DNA of 64,000 nucleotides from Colwellia ponticola (GCF_005885605.1 NZ_SZVP01000003.1:62001-126000), one strand, 5' to 3'; positions 18,745 to 29,287 are shown, counted from the stretch's first letter. The notes: generated by a model from the sequence alone, not told the origin. Made by a program: numbers and translations.

Positions 18745-19719
18745 CTAAGGCTGATAATAGCGCTCAACCTGTTTAATAAATTCCGTTAATTTACTTACCG
18801 GTAAAGCATTCACACCAGCTGCTGCTGCTCTACCACCACCAGTAGCAAATTGCGCGCAAATATCGCCAGCGCCTTGCTTGTTGTTTAACGGCGCACGTAA
18901 GCTTACCGTATAACTGGCTTCAGCAGAGTTATCACTTTTATTTAATGTTAAAACAATATGCGCTCTATCGGGTGCTTGGTTGGCTAAGTCATTACCAAAT
19001 ACGCCACTAACCCGCCTTGCCCAAGGCTCATCAGCTAACTGCACCGTTTTTACACGGTTTGTGTCACTGATCACTTCTGCTGATTGCGCTTTAGCCATAT
19101 CGGTTAAATAAGCCTGTTTTAATTGCCAAAATAGTGACCCCTGCTCATTAATCAAGGTAAAGGGATCTGGGTATGCTAACAAGGCTTGATATAATTTAGC
19201 AGGATGAAAATGTAAGTCATCAATACTGGCGCCATAACCATTGTAATTAATATAAATACCTAACTCATTTAGCTGAGTTTGTTCTATTTCGGTTAAGCCC
19301 TGTTTCACGGCCAGCGCTTTCGCCGAAGCTTGCATATTATCGCCAAAAGCCGCGGCAATGGCCCAATTAGCATACTGACCTTGCAAAAAATCATTCACTA
19401 ACAAACTTGTACAAATATTGGCATCAGTATTGATTAAGGTAGTTAGCGAAGATGATTTAGGGATGTCACCAGTTCTGTGGTGATCAACATAAAATACCTC
19501 AACCTGATTATTGAGTAATGCTTGTAATGCTTCATTGTTTTTTTCAAGTGAAATATCAAGTACCGTTACTGCACACGCTTTCGTGACATCAACTTGTTTA
19601 AGCAGATTAATATCACGTTTAACGCCGGTAATCAGCACAGACTCTTTCGGCGCGGCTAAACGTAATTGCAATAAGGCAATAATACCGTCGGCATCGCCAT
19701 TAAAGACATCATAATGCAT
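18745..19719 (-). CDS. DHH-family phosphoesterase in sulfate-activation cluster
   Basis: 324 residues. The first DHH-superfamily motif is FNGDADGI (residues 7-14), the DHH itself is in YVDHHRTGD (about 92-100), and a DHHA1-like C-terminus reads GGGRAAAAG, where most relatives have GGGH. The length is close to NrnA-type nanoRNases, which can also hydrolyse pAp. It begins 11 nt after cysC, so it is probably cotranscribed with the APS kinase. A role in removing pAp, the by-product of PAPS reduction normally cleared by CysQ, is a reasonable inference. The His-to-Arg change argues for caution. Confidence 0.82.
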   Translation of the reverse strand: MHYDVFNGDADGIIALLQLRLAAPKESVLITGVKRDINLLKQVDVTKACAVTVLDISLEKNNEALQALLNNQVEVFYVDHHRTGDIPKSSSLTTLINTDANICTSLLVNDFLQGQYANWAIAAAFGDNMQASAKALAVKQGLTEIEQTQLNELGIYINYNGYGASIDDLHFHPAKLYQALLAYPDPFTLINEQGSLFWQLKQAYLTDMAKAQSAEVISDTNRVKTVQLADEPWARRVSGVFGNDLANQAPDRAHIVLTLNKSDNSAEASYTVSLRAPLNNKQGAGDICAQFATGGGRAAAAGVNALPVSKLTEFIKQVERYYQP

Positions 19720-19730
19720 AAAATATATTC

Positions 19731-20405
19731 CTAAGCGGGTGTCGATGTTACTGTCGATGTAAAAGCTTGTGCAGGAATAAAGCCTTGCGCCATTAAGTAA
19801 TTAACAATTTGCTCTGCGCATTGCTCAATAGATTGCGTGTCAGTTTTTACATGAATTTGTGGTGCAACGGGTACGTCATAGGTTGAATCAATGCCGGTAA
19901 AGTCTTTAATTTCGCCAGCGCGGGCTTTTTTATACAAGCCTTTAGGGTCTCGCTGCTCACAAACACTGATAGGAGTATCAATAAACACTTCGATAAATTC
20001 ACCCTCTTCAAGCTTAGCTTTAGCTAAGGCTCTATCACTGGCAAAAGGAGAAATAAATGCCGTTGAAACAACTAAACCGGCATCAAGAAATAATTTAGCC
20101 ACTTCAGAAATTCGGCGAATGTTTTCAACACGGGCTTCGTCACTAAAACCTAAATCACCATTTAAACCGTGACGGACGTTATCACCATCAAGTAAATAGC
20201 TATGACAGCCGAGTGTAAATAGCAAAGCATCAACGGCATTGGCGACGGTAGATTTACCTGAGCCACTTAAGCCGGTATACCAAAGTAATGCCGGTTTTTG
20301 TTTTTTAAGTTCAGCACGTTGTAATTTACTGATTTGCGGCTTATGCCACACGGTATTCTCAGTTTTCATGGTCGTTGTTTGTGTTGTCATGCTATTTTTT
20401 GTCAT
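19731..20405 (-). CDS. cysC: Adenylylsulfate (APS) kinase
   Basis: 224 residues. Walker [10 protein letters not shown] is at about 45-53. [17 protein letters not shown] and the FISPFASDR segment are hallmarks of APS kinase, which phosphorylates adenylyl sulfate to PAPS. The first 30 residues (Thr/Met-rich, [12 protein letters not shown]) are extra, with several possible ATG starts; I keep the longest. It belongs to the minus-strand cluster cysD-cysN-permease-cysC-DHH. A 38-nt hairpin lies in its leader. Confidence 0.95.
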   Translation of the reverse strand: MTKNSMTTQTTTMKTENTVWHKPQISKLQRAELKKQKPALLWYTGLSGSGKSTVANAVDALLFTLGCHSYLLDGDNVRHGLNGDLGFSDEARVENIRRISEVAKLFLDAGLVVSTAFISPFASDRALAKAKLEEGEFIEVFIDTPISVCEQRDPKGLYKKARAGEIKDFTGIDSTYDVPVAPQIHVKTDTQSIEQCAEQIVNYLMAQGFIPAQAFTSTVTSTPA

Positions 20406-20438
20406 GTTAAATAAACTCTATGTTGTTATTTTGGGCAT

Positions 20439-20476
20439 TAATATACAACGCCTTAGAGCTAAGCGTTCGTATATTA
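20439..20476 (-). promoter_or_regulatory. Long hairpin in cysC leader
   Basis: TAATATAC and GTATATTA form outer arms. Inside, ACGCCTTAG faces CTAAGCGT, giving a long, nearly complete stem around a small loop, about 34 nt upstream of the cysC start. No T-tract follows directly. It could be a processing site, an mRNA stabiliser or a regulator palindrome between the permease and cysC genes. Confidence 0.45.
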
Positions 20477-20543
20477 AAACCGCTATATATAAATAGGTCA
20501 CTGTAAAAAAGATAACGTTAAAAGTGGCTTAAAAAAGCATAAA

Positions 20544-22286
20544 CTAAAACGGATAAATAATAGGAATAACCAAAATCACTGTCATGCTATAAATCAGTGA
20601 AATAGGTAAGCCAAAACTAACGAAGTCCTTTAATTGATAATTACCCGCGTTATACACCATCACATTGGTTTGATAACCATAAGGGCTAATAAAACTACCA
20701 CTGGCTGCAAATGCCACTGCCATAACAAAAGGAGTTGGGTCTACCCCTAAACCTAAGGCAATATTATAAGCAATAGGAAAGGTTAACGCAGCAGCAGCGC
20801 TATTGGTAATAAGCTCGGTCATAATTAACGTTAGAAGAAAAATAATCACAAAAGCAAGGTAAGTACTTTGGTCAAATAAATAGCTTTGAATACTTTGTGC
20901 AAATATTGTCGCAATACCAGTATTTTCAATGGCTGATGCTAAGGTCAGCGCACCTAATACTATCATCCAAATTTCGAGTGGAAAGCGGCGTTTTATTTCA
21001 TTAACGGATAATGAGCCACTGAAAATTAACACGGCTAAATAAATAAATAAACAGCTCAGTAATGGTAACGGCGTAAATACTGAGACTAGAATAGTGGTGA
21101 TAAACCCCCAAACTGTGGTGTAATCACGCCAGCCACTAAGCATATTGTCAGCTTGATGCCCTGATAAAATATAAAAGTTTTTTGATAAATTAGGTCGGGT
21201 AGCAAAATCTTTCCCTACCGCTAACACCAGAAAATCCCCAGGTTGCAAGACAATATCACCTAACTTGCCCGATAAAGCCGAGCCTTCTCGGCGTACAGCA
21301 ACCACAGCAGCATCAAAACGTGCACGAAAGCCGGCTTTTTTTAAGGTTTTTCCTGCAATGGTCGAGTCAGTCTTAACCAGTACTTCGGTTAAATTATCAC
21401 GTAATACATTCTCTCTTAGTAAATTACCTTGCTCGGCATAAAGATTTAAACCGTCAAACTGCTGTAAGGTTAATACTTTAGATATATCACCACTGAAAAT
21501 AAGTTTGTCTTTAGCTTGGACACACTCTTCTGGACACACGGGAGAAATGAGTCGACCTTGACGTACTATTTCAACTAAAAACAAAGCGTTTAAGTTTCTC
21601 AGGCCATTTTCTTCAATTGTCTTACCAATTAAACTTGAATCTTTAGCCACTTCGGCTTCGACTAAGTAGTCATTCGTGGTTAGCTCATCATCAACCGAAT
21701 TAGGTAACGTGCGGCTACGTATTAAAATCACAAATAAACATAATACGAAAGCAGCTAAACCAATTAAGGTAAAGTCGAAAAAGCCAAAACCTTCATAACC
21801 TTGTTTAATCAATAAACTGTTAACAATAAGGTTAGTAGACGTACCTACTAGGGTTAGTGTGCCGCCTAAAATAGCGGCAAACGATAACGGTAATAATAAC
21901 TTACCGGCATTAATGAGTTTATTTTTTTTTACGGTATTTATCAGTGTTGCCACCACAGCGGTATTACTCATTACCGCAGAGGCTAACGCCGTACCAATTA
22001 ATAAACGTAAGGTAGATTTTACTTTTGAGCCATTAAAAACACTGGCGGATAAACGCCTTAAAATACTGGTACGTTCAAAAGCGAATGAACATAGCACCAG
22101 CAATACTAAGGTAACAAGACCTGGGTTAACCGCATTAGTTAAAATATCATCAACGCTCACAAACGACAAAGATAAACACAATAATACCGTTACCGAAAAA
22201 ACCCGCTCTGGTACTTTACTGTATTTAACTAAGCTGACAAAAGTGGCTATAAATACGCCTATCATCAACCACTGTGTTAGTGACAT
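20544..22286 (-). CDS. SLC13-family permease with two RCK-C domains, probable sulfate uptake
   Basis: 580 residues. Two membrane halves (about 1-185 and 390-580) flank two TrkA-C/RCK-C domains, seen as AEVAKDSSLIGKTIEENG and VLVKTDSTIAGKTLKKAGF. This is the SLC13/DASS layout used by SAC1-like sulfate transporters. Its place between cysN and cysC supports sulfate as substrate and sodium symport is likely, but specificity is inferred from context. An AGGGAT box is 6 nt before the ATG. A strong terminator-like hairpin lies in the leader only about 20 nt upstream. Confidence 0.88.
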   Translation of the reverse strand: MSLTQWLMIGVFIATFVSLVKYSKVPERVFSVTVLLCLSLSFVSVDDILTNAVNPGLVTLVLLVLCSFAFERTSILRRLSASVFNGSKVKSTLRLLIGTALASAVMSNTAVVATLINTVKKNKLINAGKLLLPLSFAAILGGTLTLVGTSTNLIVNSLLIKQGYEGFGFFDFTLIGLAAFVLCLFVILIRSRTLPNSVDDELTTNDYLVEAEVAKDSSLIGKTIEENGLRNLNALFLVEIVRQGRLISPVCPEECVQAKDKLIFSGDISKVLTLQQFDGLNLYAEQGNLLRENVLRDNLTEVLVKTDSTIAGKTLKKAGFRARFDAAVVAVRREGSALSGKLGDIVLQPGDFLVLAVGKDFATRPNLSKNFYILSGHQADNMLSGWRDYTTVWGFITTILVSVFTPLPLLSCLFIYLAVLIFSGSLSVNEIKRRFPLEIWMIVLGALTLASAIENTGIATIFAQSIQSYLFDQSTYLAFVIIFLLTLIMTELITNSAAAALTFPIAYNIALGLGVDPTPFVMAVAFAASGSFISPYGYQTNVMVYNAGNYQLKDFVSFGLPISLIYSMTVILVIPIIYPF

Positions 22287-22302
22287 AGTTATCCCTATTT
22301 TG

Positions 22303-22354
22303 AAAAAAAGACGCCATAAACACTGTGACCAAAAGGTATTGGGCGTTTATGGCG
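22303..22354 (-). terminator. Terminator/attenuator between cysN and SLC13 permease
   Basis: On the minus strand, CGCCATAAAC pairs with GTTTATGGCG over a 23-nt loop and is followed by CTTTTTTT, a good Rho-independent terminator. It ends about 17 nt before the permease start codon and 70 nt after cysN. It could separate the two transcription units or act as a partial terminator that sets permease level. Confidence 0.8.
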
Positions 22355-22423
22355 ATATTTGCACTAAAAAGTCGGCTTAAGAGAACCTAGGCTACTTTTA
22401 TTTATATTAATACTAGTGAATGC

Positions 22424-23824
22424 TTATTTAGTGATATCACGAGCACCCCAGTGTGGGAACTGCTTGCGCACTAACGCATTTAACTCTAATTCAAACGTTG
22501 AGTAAGTCTGCTTTTTCTCGTCAATAGCATGATTTATCATACCAGCACCAACAGTCACATTACTTAATCTGTCTATAATAATGAAAGCACCTGTGCCTTT
22601 ATTATCTTCATAAGCATCAAAATGTAATACTTCGCTGGTAACAAAGTTAACAATACCAATATCGTTAACCGCTAATTGCGAGCTAGGTAGGCTTTCCATG
22701 GTATTAACATCATACCTGTTGACGATATCTTGCGCATGACCAGTCGTCATTTTGCTACCATGTTTGATAAAGTATTCACGACCCGATTCAAGTTCGTTTT
22801 CATGCATCCATACAACGGTAGCACTAAATTCTTTTGCTGAAACGGGTAAGCTGCCTTTTTTAACAATGATTTCACCGCGGCTAATATCAATCTCATCTTC
22901 TAAGGTTAGCGTAACGGCCATACCTTTATCAGCGCGCTCTAAATTGCCATCAAAAGTCACAATGTCTTTTATAACGCTTTCTTTACCTGAAGGTAGTGCA
23001 ACAATGGTATCGCCCACCAATACATGGCCCGAAGCAATCGTACCGGCAAAGCCTCGGAAATTAAGGTTAGGTCGATTAACGTACTGCACAGGAAAACGAA
23101 ATTGAGTGAATTCCTCTTTTGTATTCACATCAATGGTATTAAGCAACTTCATTAACGTAGCACCTGGATACCAAGGCATATTGGCGCTTTCATCAACAAC
23201 GTTATCACCGTTAAGTGCTGATAATGGCACAAAACGTACATCAGAAAAATTCAATGACTCAGTAAATTCACGGTACTCTTTTTTAATTTCTTGATAACGC
23301 TCTTGCGAGTAATCAACCAAATCCATTTTGTTTACTGCAACAACAATGTGCTTGATACCTAACAATGAGCAAATAAAAGAGTGACGACGTGTTTGTGTTT
23401 GCACACCATAACGGGCATCAATCAAAATAATGGCAATATCACAAGTCGAAGCACCGGTGGCCATGTTACGAGTATATTGCTCATGACCAGGGGTGTCGGC
23501 AATAATAAATTTACGTTTGTCGGTTGCAAAGTAACGATACGCTACGTCAATGGTAATGCCTTGCTCACGCTCAGATTGTAATCCGTCAACCAATAAGGCT
23601 AAATCAATGGCTTCACCGGTAGTACCTGATTTTTTTGAATCTTTTTCAATGGCAGCCAATTGATCTTCAAAAATCATTTTTGAGTCATGTAAAAGGCGTC
23701 CTATTAAGGTACTTTTACCATCATCTACGCTACCACAAGTTAAAAAACGTACTAATTCTTTGTTTTCATGTTGCTTTAAATAAGCTTGAATATCGTCTGC
23801 GATTAAGTCTAATTGTTGACTCAT
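22424..23824 (-). CDS. cysN: Sulfate adenylyltransferase subunit 1 (GTPase)
   Basis: 466 residues, elongation-factor-like GTPase. The P-loop GSVDDGKST is at about residues 31-39, then [16 protein letters not shown] and the SALNGDN motif, followed by two beta-barrel domains. With CysD it forms ATP sulfurylase, using GTP hydrolysis to drive adenylyl sulfate formation. There is no APS-kinase fusion at the C-terminus, which agrees with the separate cysC. It starts 63 nt after cysD. Confidence 0.96.
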   Translation of the reverse strand: MSQQLDLIADDIQAYLKQHENKELVRFLTCGSVDDGKSTLIGRLLHDSKMIFEDQLAAIEKDSKKSGTTGEAIDLALLVDGLQSEREQGITIDVAYRYFATDKRKFIIADTPGHEQYTRNMATGASTCDIAIILIDARYGVQTQTRRHSFICSLLGIKHIVVAVNKMDLVDYSQERYQEIKKEYREFTESLNFSDVRFVPLSALNGDNVVDESANMPWYPGATLMKLLNTIDVNTKEEFTQFRFPVQYVNRPNLNFRGFAGTIASGHVLVGDTIVALPSGKESVIKDIVTFDGNLERADKGMAVTLTLEDEIDISRGEIIVKKGSLPVSAKEFSATVVWMHENELESGREYFIKHGSKMTTGHAQDIVNRYDVNTMESLPSSQLAVNDIGIVNFVTSEVLHFDAYEDNKGTGAFIIIDRLSNVTVGAGMINHAIDEKKQTYSTFELELNALVRKQFPHWGARDITK

Positions 23825-23887
23825 AAGTTTTTCCTTCGGAAATTTTAATCAAATAAAATGTTATTAAAAATGGTGAATAAATTAAGG

Positions 23888-24787
23888 TTAGAAATAACCT
23901 TCCATTTTTTTCTTTTCCATTGAACCTGCGCTATCGTGGTCGATAACACGACCTTGACGCTCTGAGGTTTTGGTCAATAACATTTCTTGAATAATTTCAG
24001 GTAAAGTATCAGCGGTTGACTCAACCGCACCCGTTAATGGGTAACAGCCTAGTGTTCTAAAGCGCACACTTTTCATTTGTATTTCTTCATCTTCACCAAT
24101 CGGCATACGATCATCATCAACCATAATTAAGGTGCCGTCACGTTCAACAACAGGACGTTTTTCAGCTAAATACAATGGGACAATTGGAATACTTTCTAAA
24201 TAGATGTACTGCCAGATATCAAGTTCCGTCCAGTTCGATAATGGGAAAACACGGATACTTTCACCTTTATTTACTTTACCGTTGTAGATGTTCCATAACT
24301 CTGGACGTTGGTTTTTTGGATCCCAACGGTGATTTTCATCACGAAATGAATAAACACGCTCTTTCGCACGTGATTTTTCTTCATCACGACGGGCACCACC
24401 AAAAGCAGCATCAAAACCGTATTTGTTCAACGCTTGCTTTAAACCTTGGGTTTTCATGACATCGGTATGCGCTGCACTACCGTGAGTAAATGGACCCATG
24501 CCCATTTTAATGCCTTCAGGGTTTTTATGAACTAATAATTCGAAATCGTAGTCTTTCGCCATTTGATCACGAAAGGCAATCATTTCTTTAAATTTCCAAT
24601 CCGTATCAACATGTAATAACGGGAAAGGGATTTTACCTGGGGCAAAAGCTTTACGAGCCAAATGGAGTAATACTGCTGAGTCTTTACCAACGGAATACAA
24701 CATTACCGGATTATCGAATTCAGCAGCTACCTCACGAAAAATATGGATAGATTCAGCTTCAAGTTTTTTTAAATGGGTTAAATTCAT
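23888..24787 (-). CDS. cysD: Sulfate adenylyltransferase subunit 2
   Basis: 299 residues from the ATG at 24787. The PP-loop [14 protein letters not shown] is near residue 31. [24 protein letters not shown] and [12 protein letters not shown] are typical of CysD. It catalyses ATP plus sulfate to adenylyl sulfate with CysN. The frame is open to an ATG at 24826, but the extra 13 residues are not conserved and family members start with a [16 protein letters not shown] sequence. It is the first gene of the cluster; the upstream 200-nt gap should carry the promoter. Confidence 0.96.
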   Translation of the reverse strand: MNLTHLKKLEAESIHIFREVAAEFDNPVMLYSVGKDSAVLLHLARKAFAPGKIPFPLLHVDTDWKFKEMIAFRDQMAKDYDFELLVHKNPEGIKMGMGPFTHGSAAHTDVMKTQGLKQALNKYGFDAAFGGARRDEEKSRAKERVYSFRDENHRWDPKNQRPELWNIYNGKVNKGESIRVFPLSNWTELDIWQYIYLESIPIVPLYLAEKRPVVERDGTLIMVDDDRMPIGEDEEIQMKSVRFRTLGCYPLTGAVESTADTLPEIIQEMLLTKTSERQGRVIDHDSAGSMEKKKMEGYF

Positions 24788-24982
24788 TGCAATACAAACT
24801 TTATGAAGGATTAATAAAGCTATCATGCCACAAATAAATTAATTTAATATATAAGAAAGTCACTTTATATAACCAAGCGCGATATAAAAATAGCATTTAA
24901 TATAACTAAAGGTAATATAGAAAGTTCAGCTGCGGATGGAAAATATGAAATAGAACCGCGTTAATGCAAACAAAAGCGAATA

Positions 24983-25009
24983 TAAAAGCCAGCATTGCAC
25001 TGGCTTTAT
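24983..25009 (-). terminator. Terminator of comEA-like gene
   Basis: AAAAGCCAG and CTGGCTTT form an 8-bp stem with a 7-nt loop, 26 nt past the stop codon of the comEA-like gene. On the minus strand it is followed by TTTTATATT. Moderately strong. Confidence 0.65.
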
Positions 25010-25034
25010 ATAAGATGAGTGAGAGTATGAGCTA

Positions 25035-25391
25035 TTAAAGACTTAACCTCTCTCTATTCATATCAACAATCTTGTCACCAATACCACTGACTTTAGTGAG
25101 TTCGTCAATAGACTTGAAGTCGCCAAACTGCTCGCGATAAGCAATAATGGCTTGTGCTTTAGTATGCCCTACGCCTTTTAAAGTGATTAATTGTTCATAC
25201 GTTGATTGGTTAAGGTTAACAATGTGCTGCTCTGTTACATTAACCATTTGTTCTTGTACTGGTTGGTTAGCATTAACATCTTTTGCAAAACATAATGGGG
25301 TGTTAACCAGTAAAATAGTCGCTAAAGTTAGCGCAGAGAGGGTTTTATTGAAATAATTGAATTTATTGAAATAGTTGGCTGTATTATTCAT
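25035..25391 (-). CDS. ComEA-like helix-hairpin-helix protein
   Basis: 118 residues from the ATG at 25391, preceded by an AAGGA box. The first ~36 residues form a signal peptide ending near CFA. The C-terminal 60 residues are a double helix-hairpin-helix domain (LNQSTYEQLITLKGVGHTKA, then FKSIDELTKVSGIGDKIVD), the ComEA DNA-binding module. It probably binds incoming DNA in the periplasm; small ComEA relatives act in uptake in Vibrio. comEC lies in this window too but 16 kb away. An upstream in-frame TTG (25409) is a less likely start. Confidence 0.88.
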   Translation of the reverse strand: MNNTANYFNKFNYFNKTLSALTLATILLVNTPLCFAKDVNANQPVQEQMVNVTEQHIVNLNQSTYEQLITLKGVGHTKAQAIIAYREQFGDFKSIDELTKVSGIGDKIVDMNRERLSL

Positions 25392-25513
25392 CCTGAAATT
25401 CCTTATCAAGTTATCCGCTATATATAATTATCCTTTAAAAACAAATACTAATAATTACTACACATACTAATAATTATTTAGCAGTCATTATTAGGTGTAG
25501 AACGCTATGCCTT

Positions 25514-25562
25514 ATTTGTCAAAAAATGACGTTTTTTTGTCCACATTCACTTTTTGACAAAT
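25514..25562. promoter_or_regulatory. 12-bp inverted repeat in comEA/mfd divergent promoter region
   Basis: ATTTGTCAAAAA and TTTTTGACAAAT are perfect 12-bp inverted arms, 25 nt apart, between the two divergent genes. The distance between arm centres (37 bp) is about three and a half helical turns. It could be an operator for a dimeric regulator. A transcript across it could also fold into a hairpin. Confidence 0.4.
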
Positions 25563-25663
25563 AGACCATCGCAACTAAAAAGACATCTCTACTAGCACTT
25601 TGCGCAGAGCTTAATTAGAATAACCGTCATTATTATCGTCGTTGGTATAAGTGTAAAGAAATT

Positions 25664-28600
25664 ATGAATAAAGCAAGCAGCCTGTTAACCCCTGTATTGG
25701 CTAAGCGCCGTGGCAAAAACCCCGATAAAAAAAGCTGGCATAACTTACCTGGTAGCAGTCGCAGTTTTGCGCTATATCAAGCGGCAAAAACCGCTAAAAC
25801 CCCTATTTTATTAATTACCAACAACACCCCTGAAGCATTAAAATTTGAGCATGAATTACGTAGTTTGGCCAAAAATGACCAACAAAATAAGGCCAGTATT
25901 TGCTTGTTTCCTGATTGGGAGACTCTGCCTTATGATAATTTTTCACCACATCAAGATATTATTTCACAGCGCCTAGCCACCTTATACCAATTATCACGGA
26001 TGGAGACTGGTATTATTATTGTGCCGGTGACCACCCTAGTACAAAAACTGGCGCCTAAGCAGTATATAGAAGCAAACAGTTTAATCATAAAAACCGGTGA
26101 TAAACGAGATTTACATCAAATGCGACAAGCCCTTGAAGCAAGCGGCTATCGCCATGTTGATCAAGTACTAGAGCACGGTGAGTTTTCAGCCCGAGGCGCT
26201 ATTTTAGACTTATTCCCTATGGGCAGTAATAAGCCGTTTCGTTTAGATTTCTTTGATGATGAGATTGATGAAATTCGACTTTTTGACCCTGAAAGTCAAC
26301 GTTCAAAAGAAAAGATTGAGGCGATTAACTTATTACCTGCCCATGAATTTCCTATTGATGAAGCCGGTATTAGCTTATTTCGTCAACAGTTTCGTGAACA
26401 ATTTACCGGTAATATTCATAAAGAGTCTGTTTATCATCAAGTAAGTAATGGTATTTTACCTCCGGGTATTGAATATTATCTGCCACTGTTCTTTGCTAGC
26501 GAAACTCATAGTAATGCGGATAGTAACGATAATAAAAGTGATAAAACAGCAGCTCTGCTCAGTAATACCCTATGTGATTATTTAACCGATGATACCTTAG
26601 TGGTTATTAGCGGAGATATTAAACACGCGTTAACACAATACTGGCTTGATATAGAATATCGCTATGAAAATAGACGTTATGATCCCACCAGACCTTTATT
26701 ACCGCCAGAGCAGCTATTTTTAACCGCTGATATGCTGTATAGCGCTTTAAAACCTTTTGACCGCATCACTATTGCAAAAGACTCGTTACCTGAGCCTACC
26801 GTAGCTGATACCCATCAAGGCGTCGTGTCAGACGAAGCGACAGATAACGTTAAAAGTAAAGCTAGCGAAATATACTTTGATGTTAAGCCTCTACCGGACT
26901 TAACCATTAACCATAAGTTAAAGCAACCATTTCAATTAATTAATCAATTTATTGCCAGTAAAGACACCCCTAACAAAATATTATTTATTGCCCAAAGCCA
27001 AGGTCGCCGCGAAAGTGTACTGGAGTTACTTGAACGTGATCATATAAAACCTGCGCAGTTTACCACTATTGACGATTTTATTAATGCCACCGACACTATT
27101 GGTATTACGGTCAATAGCTTAACGCAAGGTTTCTCTTTTCAAGCCAAAGGACATAGCACTAAAAACGCTATCGCACTGGTTACCGAGGCGGAGCTATTAG
27201 GTGATCATGTTTCCCAAGCAAGACGTCGCAGTAAAGCACAAGACTTACAAGCTGATGCCTTATTTAAAAACCTTGCCGAGTTAACCATTGGCCAACCGGT
27301 TGTTCATATAGAACATGGTATTGGTCGCTATTTAGGGCTACAAACCATTGAAAATGGCGGCATTGTTACCGAGTTTCTTATGCTCAGTTATGCCAATGAA
27401 GCCAAGCTTTATGTACCCGTCAGTGCTTTACACTTAATTGGCCGTTACTCAGGTACCGATAGCGATAATGCCCCCTTACATAAGTTAGGTACGGATACTT
27501 GGAGTAAAGCCAAGCAAAAAGCGGCTGAAAAAGTGCGTGATGTGGCTGCAGAATTATTGGATATTTACGCCAAGCGCGCTAGTAATCATGGCCATACGTT
27601 CAAACGTAATAAAGAAGATTATCAAGCGTTTACTGACAGTTTTGGCTTTGAAGAAACTTTTGATCAAAAACAAGCTATTAACGCGGTAATGAGTGATATG
27701 TTATCGCACAAAACCATGGACCGACTGGTGTGTGGTGATGTCGGTTTTGGTAAAACTGAGGTAGCGATGCGCGCCGCTTTTCTGGCCGTAAATGATGGTA
27801 AACAAGTGGCAATACTGGTGCCTACGACCTTACTCGCGCAGCAACATTATGAAAATTTTAGAGATAGATTCGCTAACTGGCCAGTAGTCACTGAAGTACT
27901 ATCACGCTTTAAAACCGCTAAAGAGCAAAAAGAAGTGATTGCTCGTGTTGAATCAGGGCAAGTAGATATTCTTATTGGCACTCATAAACTACTGCAAAAC
28001 AGCATTAAATATAAAGATTTAGGCTTATTAGTTGTTGATGAAGAGCACAGATTTGGTGTTAAGCAAAAAGAAAAAATAAAGCAATTACGCAGTAACGTAG
28101 ATATTTTAACCTTAACGGCAACGCCTATCCCACGTACCTTAAATATGGCCATGGGCGGCATGCGTGATTTATCAATTATTGCCACCCCACCAGCCAAACG
28201 TTTAGCGGTAAAAACCTTTGTTCGTGAGCACGATGAAGCCTTGATCAGAGAAGCTATTTTACGTGAAACATTACGTGGTGGTCAGGTGTATTATTTGCAT
28301 AATCACGTTGAAAGTATTGATAAAACGGCTGCTGACATTCAAAAATTAGTGCCCGAAGCCAGAGTAGTCACTGCTCATGGACAAATGCGTGAGCGTGAAC
28401 TAGAGCGCATTATGAGTGACTTTTATCATCAACGCTTTAACGTTATTGTTTGTACCACCATTATTGAAACCGGTATTGATGTACCTAGCGCCAATACCAT
28501 TATAATGGACCGAGCCGATCACCTTGGTTTAGCACAACTTCACCAACTACGTGGCCGTGTTGGCCGATCACATCATCAAGCTTACGCCTATTTATTAACG

Positions 28601-29287
28601 CCACACGAAAAGCGTATGACCAAAGATGCTAAAAAACGTTTAGACGCTATCGCCTCATTAGAAGATTTAGGTGCTGGTTTTACGCTCGCAACACACGATT
28701 TAGAGATTCGTGGCGCAGGAGAATTATTAGGTGAAGACCAAAGTGGCTCCATGTGCCAAGTCGGTTATAGTTTATATATGGAAATGCTTGACCAAGCTGT
28801 TGCTGCCCTCAAAGAAGGTAAGCAATTATCGCTTGAGCAAGTGATGTCTAATCAAACTGACATTGAATTACGTATTCCAGCGCTGTTACCTGATGACTAT
28901 ATTTTTGATGTCAGTTTACGATTAAGCTTATATAAACGTATTGCCAGTTGTAAAAATAAAAATGAGCTAGACGATATTCAAGTAGAGTTAATTGACCGCT
29001 TTGGTTTATTACCACCACCAAGTAAAAACTTAATACAGATAGCTAAATTGCGTCTTAAAGCGCAAGCTATTGGCATATCGCGCATTGAAGCGAGTGCTAG
29101 CGGTGGCTCCATTGAATTTAGTAATGATACCAGTGTTGATCCTATGTTAATTATTAAGTTAATTCAGAGCAATCCTGCGGTTTATCGTATGGCGGGGGCC
29201 AGTAAGTTAAAGTTTGTAAAAGCCAATGAAGATACCCAACAACGCTTTACTTTAATTACTAATATATTAAATGACTTAGCGGTATAA
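25664..29287 (+). CDS. mfd: Transcription-repair coupling factor
   Basis: 1207 residues, a little longer than the E. coli protein (1148). The order is UvrB-like N-terminal domains, an RNA-polymerase-interacting domain near 535-600 (GQPVVHIEHGIGRYLGLQ), then RecG-like translocase motifs: Walker A in GDVGFGKTEVAMR (about 690), DEEH (about 791) and the GRVGRS motif, and a C-terminal regulatory domain. It removes stalled RNA polymerase at DNA lesions and recruits UvrA. The extra length lies mainly in a variable insert around residues 285-300 and 380-400. It is followed by csiV, as in other gammaproteobacteria. Confidence 0.97.
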   Translation: MNKASSLLTPVLAKRRGKNPDKKSWHNLPGSSRSFALYQAAKTAKTPILLITNNTPEALKFEHELRSLAKNDQQNKASICLFPDWETLPYDNFSPHQDIISQRLATLYQLSRMETGIIIVPVTTLVQKLAPKQYIEANSLIIKTGDKRDLHQMRQALEASGYRHVDQVLEHGEFSARGAILDLFPMGSNKPFRLDFFDDEIDEIRLFDPESQRSKEKIEAINLLPAHEFPIDEAGISLFRQQFREQFTGNIHKESVYHQVSNGILPPGIEYYLPLFFASETHSNADSNDNKSDKTAALLSNTLCDYLTDDTLVVISGDIKHALTQYWLDIEYRYENRRYDPTRPLLPPEQLFLTADMLYSALKPFDRITIAKDSLPEPTVADTHQGVVSDEATDNVKSKASEIYFDVKPLPDLTINHKLKQPFQLINQFIASKDTPNKILFIAQSQGRRESVLELLERDHIKPAQFTTIDDFINATDTIGITVNSLTQGFSFQAKGHSTKNAIALVTEAELLGDHVSQARRRSKAQDLQADALFKNLAELTIGQPVVHIEHGIGRYLGLQTIENGGIVTEFLMLSYANEAKLYVPVSALHLIGRYSGTDSDNAPLHKLGTDTWSKAKQKAAEKVRDVAAELLDIYAKRASNHGHTFKRNKEDYQAFTDSFGFEETFDQKQAINAVMSDMLSHKTMDRLVCGDVGFGKTEVAMRAAFLAVNDGKQVAILVPTTLLAQQHYENFRDRFANWPVVTEVLSRFKTAKEQKEVIARVESGQVDILIGTHKLLQNSIKYKDLGLLVVDEEHRFGVKQKEKIKQLRSNVDILTLTATPIPRTLNMAMGGMRDLSIIATPPAKRLAVKTFVREHDEALIREAILRETLRGGQVYYLHNHVESIDKTAADIQKLVPEARVVTAHGQMRERELERIMSDFYHQRFNVIVCTTIIETGIDVPSANTIIMDRADHLGLAQLHQLRGRVGRSHHQAYAYLLTPHEKRMTKDAKKRLDAIASLEDLGAGFTLATHDLEIRGAGELLGEDQSGSMCQVGYSLYMEMLDQAVAALKEGKQLSLEQVMSNQTDIELRIPALLPDDYIFDVSLRLSLYKRIASCKNKNELDDIQVELIDRFGLLPPPSKNLIQIAKLRLKAQAIGISRIEASASGGSIEFSNDTSVDPMLIIKLIQSNPAVYRMAGASKLKFVKANEDTQQRFTLITNILNDLAV

